Source: Vibrio parahaemolyticus
GTDB lineage: Bacteria > Pseudomonadota > Gammaproteobacteria > Enterobacterales > Vibrionaceae
DNA length: 64,000 nt
Direction of reading: 5' to 3'
Assembly (NCBI RefSeq): GCF_900460535.1
Contig: NZ_UHIL01000002.1
Location: 744,001 to 808,000, forward strand
The notes below the pieces were generated by a model. The model did no database searches. It was given only the letters and a program-made list of their open reading frames with translations, and had not been told where the DNA came from. A program made the translations under genes and the position numbers. Shown here piece after piece: positions 1 through 8,481 of the stretch. The first letter of the stretch is position 1. Every line of letters starts with the position of its first letter.

Positions 1-306
1 TAAGTTTTCTGATTGAACTCGGCCCCAATCAGGGCTGCCGTATGTCAGCCAGTTTTCTTCCCCACCCGCTTCTAATACTGAAATCATGCGCTTAAACGGA
101 TAGGTGTGAAAATTCACCTTATAATCTGAGTTGGCAAAAATCGCGTTCACAATATCCGTCACGATCCCGGCGTGTTGTTGTCCTTGTTGTTCGATTTGAA
201 ATGGCCTTGCTTGGTCGGCGATAACGTAATAATTCACCTCTTCAGCGGCGGTCGCTGCACTGACTGCCATACAACTAAAAGCCAATACACGTAGAAGTCC
301 TTTCAT
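1..306 (-). CDS. Periplasmic solute-binding protein (SBP_bac_3-like), cut by the window edge
   Basis: Read on the minus strand from an ATG at 306, the first 102 codons are open to the window edge. The product begins with a short basic stretch and a hydrophobic signal peptide ending near SAATAAEE. It continues with YYVIADQARPFQIEQQ and GIVTDIVNAIF, which resembles the start of the amino-acid-binding (SBP_bac_3) fold: 'rP.....g...Giv.Div.aif'. It is divergent from the hybrid histidine kinase gene, with 68 bp between the starts. Such lone binding proteins often supply ligand to a sensor kinase or take part in uptake; that link is an inference. The C-terminal part is missing, so ligand and full length cannot be judged. 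Confidence 0.75.
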   Translation of the reverse strand, partial: MKGLLRVLAFSCMAVSAATAAEEVNYYVIADQARPFQIEQQGQQHAGIVTDIVNAIFANSDYKVNFHTYPFKRMISVLEAGGEENWLTYGSPDWGRVQSENL

Positions 307-374
307 CCTATCCTCGATTATTATTTGCTCACGACTATATTTAGAGTAGCGCAAGATTATCGGAGTGATTTCAT

Positions 375-2273
375 ATGGATGTAAAAGAGCGAACTCAACG
401 CCGGTTTAGTATCGGTAACCAGCTTATGCTGGCGGTTTTAACGTTGAGTTTGATCTTTACGTTAGTCATTTCTGCTATCAGTTTATACCGTGATTTTCAA
501 GAAGAGTTGTCCCATCTCGACACCGACTTAAAACAAGTGGAGTCGAGCTACCTCTCCAGCTTTTCAGCCAGTTTGTGGGTTGAAGACCGTGAGCTGTTAC
601 TCACCCAAGCGCTGGGAGCGATGCGTTTGCCATCGGTGGATTACCTATGCATTGCTACCAAAGACGAAGTTATCATCGAGCTCGGAACAGAAATCAAGCA
701 AGATGTGGTTGAGAGGCGTTGGCCGATGCAGTTTAGTGTGGGGGAAAAAACGTTTGAGCTCGCAGAGCTGACTGTGCAGTCTGACCTTAGCGCCGTCTAT
801 CAAGATTTATGGCAACAGTTCTTTTTTCTGCTCACGACAGAAGCGATAAAAATTTTGCTGTTGATGGTTGGGGTGTTGTGGGTTGCCTTCCGTTTATTGG
901 TGAATCCTTTGCAGTTGCTTTCCGGTGCGGTGAGTGATTTTAGCGGCGGTAATGCGCCGAGTACGGTCACGCTGCCCAAACGTTGGTGTTTTGATGAAGT
1001 CAGCTTGTTGGCGCAAAAATACAATCGAAGCGTGCAAAAAGTGCGTGAGCATCAAGCCGAGTTAGAAGCAGAGCGAGATAAGGCGGAAGTTGCCAATCGC
1101 AAGAAAAGTGAGTTTCTCGCGACCATGAGCCACGAGATCCGCACCCCTATGAATGGCATTATTGGTGTGGCGTCGCTGCTTAGTGATACTAAGCTCGATC
1201 CGCAGCAAAAAGAATTTGTGGAGATCATCGATAACTCATCGCAATCGCTCATGACCATTATTGATGACATCCTCGATTTCTCCAAAGTCGAAGCGGGGAA
1301 GGTGGAACTCGCCAGCGAGACGTATCATTTTCGCCAGTTATTAGATGATGTGATCAGCTTACACACAGTAAAAGCGCAGCAAAAGAATTTGCAATTGCTC
1401 AGTGATATCGACCCTAAGTTGCCCGCTGAAGTACAAGGAGATGAAGGGCGTCTGAAGCAGGTGCTCAATAACTTACTTAGCAACGCGGTCAAATTCACCG
1501 AGCGTGGTCATGTCAAATTACTTGTCTCATTGCACGAGCAAAACAACGATATCGCCCAAGTTCGCTTTCGCGTGGTGGACTCGGGGATAGGTATTGCCAA
1601 AGAGCACCAGCAAGCGGTGTTTGAAAGCTTTCAACAAGCCGATGGCAGTACAACTCGCAAATATGGTGGTACAGGGTTAGGTTTGGCGATTTGTGCCCAA
1701 CTCGTTCACATCATGGGTGGAGACATCAAGCTAACCAGTGAACTTGGCTTGGGAAGCTGTTTCGATTTCACCATTCCTTTAACGGTGGTGAGTGGTCTTC
1801 CAACATATACCGATCCGCTCAATGTGCTCGATTTTCCTCGAACAGAGGCGAATGAGGCAACGAACAAAAATCCAGATACGCCGTGGGTTTTGATTGTCGA
1901 AGATACAGAAGTGAATCAGAGGGTTGTTCGCATTATGCTGGAGCAGCTAGGGCTTAAAGTCAGTGTCGCGAGCCATGGTGAAGAAGCGCTGCAGTTATGC
2001 CGCGAGCACGCCTTTGATCTCATCTTTATGGATTGCCAAATGCCAGTGATGGATGGGTTTATCGCGACAGAACAGATCCGTGACATGAATGAGTGGGGCG
2101 CTCACGTGCCGATCATCGCATTAACTGCCAATGTCGTGAAAAAAGATCAGCAGCGTTGCTTTGAAGCGGGCATGAACGAGTTTGTTGCTAAGCCTGTGAC
2201 GAAGGCGCGATTACAGCAAATCTTTGAACAATATTTGCCAAAAGCCCTCAAAAATATCGCCACACCCAAGTGA
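375..2273 (+). CDS. Hybrid sensor histidine kinase with receiver domain
   Basis: This 632-residue inner-membrane sensor has a first membrane segment at about residues 16-38, a periplasmic sensor region of about 110 residues, and a second membrane segment at about 150-178. A coiled linker follows (about 220-245). The HisKA domain carries [18 protein letters not shown] with the phosphorylatable His near residue 253. The HATPase domain shows the N box ([12 protein letters not shown]), the G1 box (VVDSGIGI) and [11 protein letters not shown]-terminal receiver has acceptor Asp near 553 in [11 protein letters not shown] and a conserved TAN..K region. It lacks an HPt domain, so a separate phosphotransfer protein is expected. 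The start has a good ribosome binding site (CGGAG at 361). The divergent binding-protein gene may supply the signal. The signal is unknown. Confidence 0.93.
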   Translation: MDVKERTQRRFSIGNQLMLAVLTLSLIFTLVISAISLYRDFQEELSHLDTDLKQVESSYLSSFSASLWVEDRELLLTQALGAMRLPSVDYLCIATKDEVIIELGTEIKQDVVERRWPMQFSVGEKTFELAELTVQSDLSAVYQDLWQQFFFLLTTEAIKILLLMVGVLWVAFRLLVNPLQLLSGAVSDFSGGNAPSTVTLPKRWCFDEVSLLAQKYNRSVQKVREHQAELEAERDKAEVANRKKSEFLATMSHEIRTPMNGIIGVASLLSDTKLDPQQKEFVEIIDNSSQSLMTIIDDILDFSKVEAGKVELASETYHFRQLLDDVISLHTVKAQQKNLQLLSDIDPKLPAEVQGDEGRLKQVLNNLLSNAVKFTERGHVKLLVSLHEQNNDIAQVRFRVVDSGIGIAKEHQQAVFESFQQADGSTTRKYGGTGLGLAICAQLVHIMGGDIKLTSELGLGSCFDFTIPLTVVSGLPTYTDPLNVLDFPRTEANEATNKNPDTPWVLIVEDTEVNQRVVRIMLEQLGLKVSVASHGEEALQLCREHAFDLIFMDCQMPVMDGFIATEQIRDMNEWGAHVPIIALTANVVKKDQQRCFEAGMNEFVAKPVTKARLQQIFEQYLPKALKNIATPK

Positions 2274-2373
2274 GTAACTTGAAATTGATCAAGTTAAGTG
2301 CGTTTCTATTCTGCAATTGTAACTCTGTATGCTATAGTGCGCGGCTAGTATTTAAAGTACCTTGAGGCTGTGA

Positions 2374-2583
2374 ATGTCGTTTAATCTATCCCTGTTGCCG
2401 CCTGATGAAAAAAACAAGATCGAACTGGATAAACAAGCGTCGTTTTTGGTTTGGAAACTCAGAGAGGCCAAATCTGGCCCTGAAGCAATAGAAGAACAGC
2501 TGTCTAAGATTAACGATGCTGATGAAAAAGTCTTTTTTCAACAGGCAGTCGAAAAGTACAAACGAGTAATGGGTGTCGCATGA
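2374..2583 (+). CDS. DUF3283 family small protein
   Basis: This 69-residue, charged, soluble protein (MSFNLSLLPPDEKNKIEL...) has no signal or membrane segment and looks like a short helical protein. I recognise it as the DUF3283 family found in Vibrio; no function is known to me. A TTGAGG ribosome binding site lies seven bases before the ATG. It is 100 bp downstream of the kinase gene and has its own AT-rich upstream region, so it is probably transcribed separately. Confidence 0.75.
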   Translation: MSFNLSLLPPDEKNKIELDKQASFLVWKLREAKSGPEAIEEQLSKINDADEKVFFQQAVEKYKRVMGVA

Positions 2584-2644
2584 TGCGAACCGTGGCTCGG
2601 TGTAAACCGTAGCGGCGAATGAGGTTTCCTCCCCATTCCTTTGC

Positions 2645-2671
2645 AGAGTGAAATGGACAATGTTTCACTCT
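2645..2671 (+). other. Stem-loop upstream of the YebC-family gene
   Basis: AGAGTGAAA (2645-2653) pairs perfectly with TTTCACTCT (2663-2671) around a 9-base loop and is followed by TTTGC. The T run is too short for a strong terminator. It may end the DUF3283 transcript or sit in the leader of the next gene. Confidence 0.5.
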
Positions 2672-2717
2672 TTGCTAAAATCCTTCGCATTAAATTTGAA
2701 CTTAGAGAGACATCCCG

Positions 2718-3434
2718 ATGGGAAGAAGTTTTGAAGTGCGCAAAGCCTCTATGGCGAAAACTGCAGGCGCAAAAATTAAAGTTTATTCCAAATACGGTAA
2801 AGAAATTTACATGTGTGCGAAAAACGGTGGTAGTGACCCAGACATGAACTTGTCTCTGAAACACCTAATCGCAAAAGCGAAAAAAGACCAGGTTCCTGCG
2901 CACGTTATTGAAAAAGCACTAGACAAAGCAAACGGCGGCGGTGGTGAAGACTACGTACCTGCACGTTACGAAGGCTTTGGTCCTGGTGGCACAAGCGTGA
3001 TCGTCGACTGTCTAACAGACAACGGCAACCGTACTTTCCAAGATGTTCGCCAATGCTTTGTAAAAGTTGGCGCGAAAATTGGTGTGGAAGGTTCTGTGTC
3101 TCACATGTTCGATCACCAAGCGGTATTCCAATTCAAAGGCGAAGACGATGAAGTGATTCTTGAAACGCTAATGATGGAAGACGTAGACGTAACTGACGTT
3201 GAACTAGAAGATGGTGTGATCACAGTATTTGCTCCTCACACTGAGTTCTTCAAAACGAAAACAGCGCTAAACGCAGCATTCCCTGATCTGACAATTGATG
3301 TGGAAGAAATTACTTTCGTTCCTCAAACTCAAACGCCAGTAACGGGTGAAGACGCAGAGAAATTCCAGAAGTTCCTAGACCTTCTAGATGACTGTGACGA
3401 CGTTCAACAGGTATACCACAACGCTGAGCTATAA
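2718..3434 (+). CDS. YebC/PmpR family regulator, YeeN type
   Basis: The 238-residue product starts [19 protein letters not shown] and follows the YebC/TACO1 family along its length, including [18 protein letters not shown] and GSVSHMFD, and ends with the family's DD.QQVYHN tail. Length and the 'MGR...[13 protein letters not shown]' opening fit the YeeN subgroup better than the housekeeping YebC, which usually sits with the ruv genes. Family members are cytoplasmic; some bind DNA and others help ribosomes through difficult stretches such as proline runs. Which role applies here cannot be read from sequence. Codon use is highly biased (frequent cta, gta, cgt), suggesting strong expression. Confidence 0.9.
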   Translation: MGRSFEVRKASMAKTAGAKIKVYSKYGKEIYMCAKNGGSDPDMNLSLKHLIAKAKKDQVPAHVIEKALDKANGGGGEDYVPARYEGFGPGGTSVIVDCLTDNGNRTFQDVRQCFVKVGAKIGVEGSVSHMFDHQAVFQFKGEDDEVILETLMMEDVDVTDVELEDGVITVFAPHTEFFKTKTALNAAFPDLTIDVEEITFVPQTQTPVTGEDAEKFQKFLDLLDDCDDVQQVYHNAEL

Positions 3435-3454
3435 TTTTTAGCTTTCGTTGTTGT

Positions 3455-3484
3455 AAAAAAGGCTTCCCGAGGGAAGCCTTTTTT
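3455..3484. terminator. Bidirectional terminator between yebC-like and rodA-like genes
   Basis: AAAAAAGGCTTCCC pairs with GGGAAGCCTTTTTT around a 2-base centre. It has an A run on one side and a T run on the other, so it can end both convergent genes. Confidence 0.9.
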
Positions 3485-3510
3485 GATCGTGCTGAATGTT
3501 GCGAGTAGCG

Positions 3511-4593
3511 CTAAGTATTACGGTATTTGGAGTAACACAGAGACATGATTACGCCAAAGCAGATGCCCTGTGTCAGCATGGCAGTTCCGCCGTAACTAAA
3601 GAATGGAAGCGGGCTTCCCATTACTGGCAACAATCCACTCACCATTCCAGTATTAATAAAGGCGTAGAGGAAGAAGCTCATCGCCAAGGTGCCACTGACT
3701 AAGCGACTAAAAAAGTGCTCAGATTGGCATGCTAGCAACATCACCCGTGCTGTAATAAATAGGTATAGCGTCAGCAATACCACACAGCCAATGAACCCCC
3801 ATTCCTCCGCATAGGTTGAAAAGATAAAGTCGGTATGACTTTCTGGAATAAAGCCCAGTGTTCCTTGTGTGGCATTCATCCAACCTTTGCCTTTCATACC
3901 GCCCGAACCGATCGCAATCAGCGACTGAATGATTTGGTAACCAGAGCCAAGTGGGTCAGATTCTGGGTGTAAGAACTGAGTCACACGGCTTTTTTGGTAG
4001 GCTTCCATCACGAAAAACCACAGAATCGGCGCGAGCGTTAGAACGCTCACCACAAATCCGCCAATGATTTTCCAGCTCATACCCGCAAAAAATAACACGA
4101 ACAGCGCGTAGATCACGGTAAAGATCGCACCATCCAGATCGGGTTGCAGAGCGATCAACCCTGCGGGAACCAAGGTAATCATCAAACAAAGCGCGATTTT
4201 ACGAAAGTCAGGTCTGCCGCCTTCCAGATGCAGCATCCAAGCGATCATGATCGGAATCGACAGCTTAATTAATTCCGAAGGTTGAAAACGAAAAAAGCCG
4301 ATATCTAGCCATCGTTGTGAACCGTTAGTGCTGTCACCAAACAGCGCGACGGCCAGCAGTAACGACACGGCGACAAAATACAAGTACGGTGCCGAGCGTT
4401 GATAACTGGCTGCTGGAATGGATGACATCACCAGAATACACACCAGTGTCAGTGCGCAGCGGGCTAAGTGTTTAAAGAGCATGGATTCATCGAAGCCACT
4501 GGCGCTCCATAGCGTCAGCGAACTCAATAACATGATCGGAATTATCGCCATCAAAAGTGGCAAATCGATTCTTGGAAAGAAACGCTTGTTCAT
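3511..4593 (-). CDS. RodA-type SEDS peptidoglycan polymerase
   Basis: This 360-residue polytopic membrane protein has about ten hydrophobic segments. SEDS hallmarks are present: FQPSELIKLS, the ESHTDFIFS motif with the Asp that is catalytic in RodA, and the C-terminal GSPLPFFSYGG. RodA extends glycan strands of the lateral wall together with a class B PBP (PBP2). No PBP gene is adjacent, so this is probably a second, orphan RodA beside the usual mrd copy elsewhere. One departure: the usual QPDLGT motif reads QPDLDGAIF, so the Gly-Thr pair is changed. The start is supported by MNKRFFPRIDLPLL, but no clear Shine-Dalgarno sequence is seen; the leader holds two hairpins (4611-4651). Confidence 0.9.
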   Translation of the reverse strand: MNKRFFPRIDLPLLMAIIPIMLLSSLTLWSASGFDESMLFKHLARCALTLVCILVMSSIPAASYQRSAPYLYFVAVSLLLAVALFGDSTNGSQRWLDIGFFRFQPSELIKLSIPIMIAWMLHLEGGRPDFRKIALCLMITLVPAGLIALQPDLDGAIFTVIYALFVLFFAGMSWKIIGGFVVSVLTLAPILWFFVMEAYQKSRVTQFLHPESDPLGSGYQIIQSLIAIGSGGMKGKGWMNATQGTLGFIPESHTDFIFSTYAEEWGFIGCVVLLTLYLFITARVMLLACQSEHFFSRLVSGTLAMSFFLYAFINTGMVSGLLPVMGSPLPFFSYGGTAMLTQGICFGVIMSLCYSKYRNT

Positions 4594-4610
4594 TTACTAC
4601 AACCTAAAAA

Positions 4611-4651
4611 CGCTCTCAAAAGAGCGAAAACAACCAGAACTCAAGAGAGTT
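4611..4651 (-). promoter_or_regulatory. Tandem hairpins in the rodA-like leader; terminator-like
   Basis: On the minus strand GAACTC/GAGTTC (4636-4651) is followed by CGCTCT-TTTG-AGAGCG (4611-4626) and then TTTTT, only 18 bases before the rodA-like start codon. The second hairpin has the form of an intrinsic terminator. It could attenuate rodA or end an upstream minus-strand transcript. Confidence 0.5.
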
Positions 4652-4666
4652 CAAACTATTCCGATG

Positions 4667-4906
4667 CTAAGAATCCAATAGGTCGGGTATGTTGGCTTTC
4701 TTAGATTTGTTGAAAGTGAAAGCGCAACAGGCCTGTTCACAGATGCGGCGCAAAGGAGTGCGAGAAAGGAGGTGCAGCATCATCTGTTGTGGTACGTCGA
4801 CTGGGAATGTTGTGAAGAGGATAAATACACCAGCCTTGATATTTTCGCCACTCTTTTTATCGTACTTAGTGTTGAATCCAGCAATAATTGATAACTCGCT
4901 CGGATG
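4667..4906 (-). other. Open reading stretch without a clear start, upstream of the rodA-like gene
   Basis: A 79-codon open frame on the minus strand runs from just after a TAA at 4907-4909 to a TAG at 4667-4669. The only ATGs are two in a row at 4783 and 4780, giving at most 38 residues (MMLHLLSRTPLRRICEQACC...). The upstream part reads fluently (AGVFILFTTFPVDVPQQ) but has no start codon or good ribosome binding site. It may be the tail of a decayed gene or a small protein with a rare start. The opposite strand also has a 100-codon frame here, so coding is unproven. The rest of the 4594-4926 interval shows nothing else. Confidence 0.25.
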
Positions 4907-4926
4907 TTATTGTGTTTTCACTCAAA

Positions 4927-4975
4927 ACCATTTATCGCCGCTCACGCCCATTTACTCCCTAAAAATACCATTGGT
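4927..4975 (+). promoter_or_regulatory. Three phased direct repeats, candidate LytTR-regulator site
   Basis: ACCATTTAT (from 4927), CCCATTTACT (from 4947) and ACCATTGG (from 4967) repeat at exactly 20 bp, about two helical turns. A possible promoter follows (TTGGTC near 4971, TATGAA near 4993), about 55 bp before the first gene of the operon that ends with a LytTR regulator. LytTR proteins bind direct repeats spaced this way, and YpdB of E. coli uses a similar CATTTC-containing motif. Function is inferred. Confidence 0.5.
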
Positions 4976-5050
4976 CGCATCCTACAGCTGACTATGAAGC
5001 GATGGCGTAATCTGAAACCATCAAATCACGTTCAACTAAGGACAGTCACC

Positions 5051-5719
5051 ATGATGGTTTTCAATCTTCATTTATCCAGAGCCACAGCCTTGCTCGGCGC
5101 TGCATTGGCTGCGTTTACCTTGAGTAGCAGCTTGGCGTTGGCAAACCCTACTGAGCAGTTACTAACCCGTTTTAACCAAGCCGCACAGGGCGACACGGGT
5201 TTGGTGGATACTGTACATGACGAGCTTTCACAATTAGTTCAAAAGCAAGGCGCTACGCCTGTGACATTGGTTTACCTTGGCAGCAGTGAAACCTTGCAAG
5301 GGCGTGATGCGTTTATGCCATGGAACAAGATGAAGTTCACTGAACGCGGGCTTGCCACCATTCAGAAAGGTTTGGATTTAATGGCAAACCAACCTATGCC
5401 GATTCAAGAGCAGCAGCGTTTACAAGGGCTACCAGAATATCAATTGGCTACTGCGATGGCGGCCACTACTTACACTTCGCTTCCGGATATGTTTAATCAC
5501 TTTGAGCGTGGGTACGAGCTGTACCTGACCCTGCTTAATGAACCGAGCTTCAATCAACAACCGTTCGCGGCAACGGCTTGGGTTTACCTTTACGCCATTG
5601 AAGCAGCGCTGCGTGCTGAGGACATGGAGCAAGCGCAGAAATGGTTGGCGAAAATGGAAAGTTTCGATAGCACTCACTTAGAAACGCAAACTGCCAAAGC
5701 GTTACTGGCTAAACATTAA
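5051..5719 (+). CDS. Secreted helical protein of unknown function, first gene of the ABC/LytTR operon
   Basis: I place the start at 5051 because AAGGA lies eight bases before it and the protein then opens with a standard signal peptide (MMVFNLHLSRATALLGAALAAF...SSSLALA). The frame is open further upstream to 4904, but that part is non-secretory and lacks a ribosome binding site. The mature part, about 190 residues, is rich in Ala, Gln and Leu with TPR-like helical hairpins near its end (ATAWVYLYAIEAALRAEDMEQAQKWLAKM). I do not recognise a named family. It lies 9 bp before the ABC ATPase gene, so it likely acts in the periplasm with that transporter. Confidence 0.7.
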   Translation: MMVFNLHLSRATALLGAALAAFTLSSSLALANPTEQLLTRFNQAAQGDTGLVDTVHDELSQLVQKQGATPVTLVYLGSSETLQGRDAFMPWNKMKFTERGLATIQKGLDLMANQPMPIQEQQRLQGLPEYQLATAMAATTYTSLPDMFNHFERGYELYLTLLNEPSFNQQPFAATAWVYLYAIEAALRAEDMEQAQKWLAKMESFDSTHLETQTAKALLAKH

Positions 5720-5728
5720 GGAGGCGTC

Positions 5729-6427
5729 ATGATCGTTTTCAGTCAACTAAGTCGCGATTACTCCCTTGGCAGCCAGACCGTACGCGCGTTGCAAGAAGTC
5801 TCTGGTGAGGTGTTTGCCGGTGAAATGGTGGCGCTGTGTGGGCCTTCCGGCTCAGGAAAAAGTACCTTACTCAATGTGCTTGGCATGTTGGATTCACAAT
5901 ATCAAGGTCAGGTAACGTTTGCTGGTCAACCTTACCCGAGCTGACAAATGCAGGCTGCGAAAATGCGCCGCGAGAAGCTGGGTTTTATATTCCAAAAATT
6001 CAACTTGGTGCCAGTGATGACGGCTTTGGAGAACGTCGCTTATCCGTTGCATCTCAACGGTTTTTCAAAAACAGAACAAACTGAACTTGCCTCACAGATG
6101 CTGGAACATGTGGGGCTGGGAGAATTTATCCATCACATGCCCGATAACTTGTCTGGTGGTCAGCAGCAACGGGTAGCGATTGCTCGCGCTTTGGTTCACA
6201 AACCTGCATTAGTGATTGCCGACGAGCCAACAGCAAGCCTCGATAGCCAAACCGCAAACAAAGTCATCGATATTATGAAAGGGCTCGGGCACGAGTTTGG
6301 TACCACCTTCATTGTCGCCACTCACGACCCTCGTATGGCATCACGCTGCGATCGCACCATCGAGCTGGTGGACGGCAAAATCATCCAAACGCACGCCAGT
6401 GTGGAGGAGGTCTCATGGGCAAGTTGA
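5729..6427 (+). pseudogene. ABC transporter ATPase (LolD/MacB type) split by an in-frame TGA
   Basis: Reading frame 5729-6427 would encode a 232-residue ATPase with Walker A (GPSGSGKSTLLN), Q loop (FIFQKFN), signature (LSGGQQQRVAIARAL), Walker B (LVIADEPTASLD) and the switch His (VATHDP). A TGA at 5942-5944 interrupts it without any frameshift. It gives a 71-codon fragment with Walker A, and a second frame from an ATG at 5948 that holds everything else. The stop falls in a variable linker between Walker A and the Q loop. The surrounding motifs are intact, so the event is recent, is a sequence error, or is tolerated by readthrough (UGA followed by C is a leaky context) or by split translation. 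It normally powers the permease that follows, which overlaps it by 13 bases. Confidence 0.85.
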
Positions 6428-7683
6428 TTCCCGTTTCGGTTCGCCTTGCTTGGCTGAACCTACAACGTAATCGCCGACGCAGTTTGTTGTCGATGCTGAT
6501 CATCGCCATTGCAGTTTTTGCGCTGACCAGCGCAGGTGGTTTCGGCCTTTATACCTACGACAGCTTGAAAGAATCCACAGCGCGAGACACGGGGCATCTG
6601 ACATTAACCACGCCGGGTTATTTCGCTAAAGAAGAAGAGATGCCATTGAGCAATGGTTTGAGCCATGCCGATGCGATCACCAAACAGTTGATTGGTTTGA
6701 GTGAGGTGCGAGGCGTACAGCCACGAGTGGAATTCAGCGGTTTGATCTCTAACGGCAGCAAGTCCTCGATTTTTATTGGTATCGGCGTTAACGAACGCGA
6801 GTTCGATATGAAAGGGCCGTTTTTGGACGTGCGTGATGGGCAGACGCTTTCCAACATTCATGCCTCTCGCTACGACGCTTCTGAGCCAGAAGTGATGCTT
6901 GGAGTGGATCTTGCCAATAATCTGAGCGTCAACGTGGGAGATTGGATTACCTTACTTGCTACTACGACAGATGGCGCTTTGAACGCTTACGACTTTAAAG
7001 TTCGCGGTATCTACTCAACTGGCGTTCCTGAGCTGGATAAACGCCAACTTTACGTACACATCAACAGTGCTCAGTCTCTGCTGGGGTCGGACAAAGTCAG
7101 TGCGCTGTCAGTATTTCTGTTCGACACCAGCTTAACCAACAAGGTTGAACAGCAAGTCGCGATGATTCTAAACAAACAACAACCGAGCTTTGGCGATCAA
7201 GAGGTTGAAATCACGCCTTGGCAAGAGCGTGCGTTCTTCTATCTAAAAGTGAAAGATTTGTACGACCGTATTTTCGGCATTATGGGCGCCGTGATGGCTC
7301 TGGTTGTGTTTGTCGCGTTGTTCAACACCATGACTATGTCTGTGACTGAGCGTACTCGTGAAATCGGCACCTTGTCCGCATTGGGCAGTTATCCCCGAGA
7401 AATCATCGCCGGATTTTTACGCGAAGCGGGTTTACTCGCGTTGATTGGCAGTTTAATCGGCGCCTTGTTTACCGCGCTGGAGACCATTTTTTTGATGATG
7501 GTGGACGTACAAATGCCGCCACCGCCAGGACGCACAGAAGGCTACCCATTGACGATTTACTTTTCTTGGGAGCTGGTGGCTGCTGCAGGGTTATCAGTAT
7601 TGCTGATTTGTTTGGTCGCGGCGTTTTTCTCGGCGCGTAAAGGCGTAAACAAGCCAATTACGGAGGCACTGATCTATGTTTAA
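6415..7683 (+). CDS. ABC transporter permease, FtsX/MacB-like
   Basis: The 422-residue product has an N-terminal membrane segment (SLLSMLIIAIAVFALTSAGGFGLY), a periplasmic domain of about 230 residues of the MacB_PCD kind, and three C-terminal membrane segments in the FtsX domain. The FtsX domain carries the typical ERTREIGTLSALGSYPREI coupling helix. This is the four-segment topology of LolC/E and MacB, which act on lipoproteins or periplasmic substrates rather than moving them across the inner membrane. The start ATG has GAGGAGG just before it, inside the ATPase frame. It overlaps the next gene by 8 bases. Substrate unknown; the LolA-like neighbour suggests a lipid or lipoprotein. Confidence 0.92.
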   Translation: MGKLIPVSVRLAWLNLQRNRRRSLLSMLIIAIAVFALTSAGGFGLYTYDSLKESTARDTGHLTLTTPGYFAKEEEMPLSNGLSHADAITKQLIGLSEVRGVQPRVEFSGLISNGSKSSIFIGIGVNEREFDMKGPFLDVRDGQTLSNIHASRYDASEPEVMLGVDLANNLSVNVGDWITLLATTTDGALNAYDFKVRGIYSTGVPELDKRQLYVHINSAQSLLGSDKVSALSVFLFDTSLTNKVEQQVAMILNKQQPSFGDQEVEITPWQERAFFYLKVKDLYDRIFGIMGAVMALVVFVALFNTMTMSVTERTREIGTLSALGSYPREIIAGFLREAGLLALIGSLIGALFTALETIFLMMVDVQMPPPPGRTEGYPLTIYFSWELVAAAGLSVLLICLVAAFFSARKGVNKPITEALIYV

Positions 7684-8449
7684 TTTCAAACCATTACTAA
7701 CCATCACACTATTGGCTGTCAGCAGCGTTGCGAGTGCTGCTGAACAAGCGCTGGATGCACAACAAGTTGCGCAATTGATTGAGAAAGCCAACAGCTACCG
7801 CTTGCAAGATAATTCTTCTAAAGTGGTGTCGCTGGTGCGTTTGTATCAAGACCAAGAGTTGGATAAAACGCGTCTCTACCATGTGTACACGCGGCCAAAC
7901 CGTGAATCGCTGGTGGTGTTCAAATCGGCGGTCGAAGCGGGGCAGAAGATGCTGATGATGGGCGATAACTACTGGCTGCAAATGCCAAAGAGCCGCCGCC
8001 CAATTCGTATTACGCCAATGCAAAAGCTGCTTGGTGAAGCCTCAATTGGTGATATTTCAACGTTGACGTGGAGCCAGGATTACCAAGGCGAGTGGAAAGC
8101 GACGGAAACCCTCACGATAAATGGACAGAGCATCGCGGCTTATCGCCTTGCCCTAACGGCCAAAACCAAGGGGGCGAGTTATCAGAAGATCGATTTGTGG
8201 TTGTCTGAGCAAGACGCGTTCCCGATCAAAGCGGATCTTTATTTGCGTTCAGGCAAGCTTGCTAAGCAAGCGCAATACGGACGAGCGACCAACCTCGGCA
8301 AAGATTACGTCAGTGAGATGACCCTGCTCGACAGTATTCAACCGAGCAAAAAGACGGTGATTGAGTATCAAGAAATCGTACCGTGGCAGTTGGATAACAA
8401 ATTCTACAACCCGAGTTATTTGCCGAAAGCCAATACATCGGAGCTGTAA
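7676..8449 (+). CDS. LolA-like outer membrane lipoprotein-sorting family protein
   Basis: The 257-residue product has a signal peptide (LLTITLLAVSSVASA) and then the half-barrel fold of the LolA/LolB superfamily. Telling segments are SLVRLYQDQELDKTRLYHVYTRPNRESLVVF, MLMMGDNYWLQMPKSRRPIRITPMQKLLGEASIGDI and the late YQEIVPWQLDNKFYNPSYL, which I know from proteins annotated 'outer membrane lipoprotein-sorting protein' beside FtsX-like permeases. It probably carries a hydrophobic substrate across the periplasm. It overlaps the permease gene, consistent with coupled translation and a joint function. Confidence 0.85.
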   Translation: MFNFKPLLTITLLAVSSVASAAEQALDAQQVAQLIEKANSYRLQDNSSKVVSLVRLYQDQELDKTRLYHVYTRPNRESLVVFKSAVEAGQKMLMMGDNYWLQMPKSRRPIRITPMQKLLGEASIGDISTLTWSQDYQGEWKATETLTINGQSIAAYRLALTAKTKGASYQKIDLWLSEQDAFPIKADLYLRSGKLAKQAQYGRATNLGKDYVSEMTLLDSIQPSKKTVIEYQEIVPWQLDNKFYNPSYLPKANTSEL

Positions 8450-8481
8450 TTTAAGGTTATTAACGCCATCAAGGATGTTTT

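Noticed and set aside
4689..4991. 100-codon plus-strand frame upstream of the ABC operon
   Set aside because: No ribosome binding site, odd composition (many Cys/Arg early, then hydrophobic), and it overlaps the promoter region with the phased repeats.
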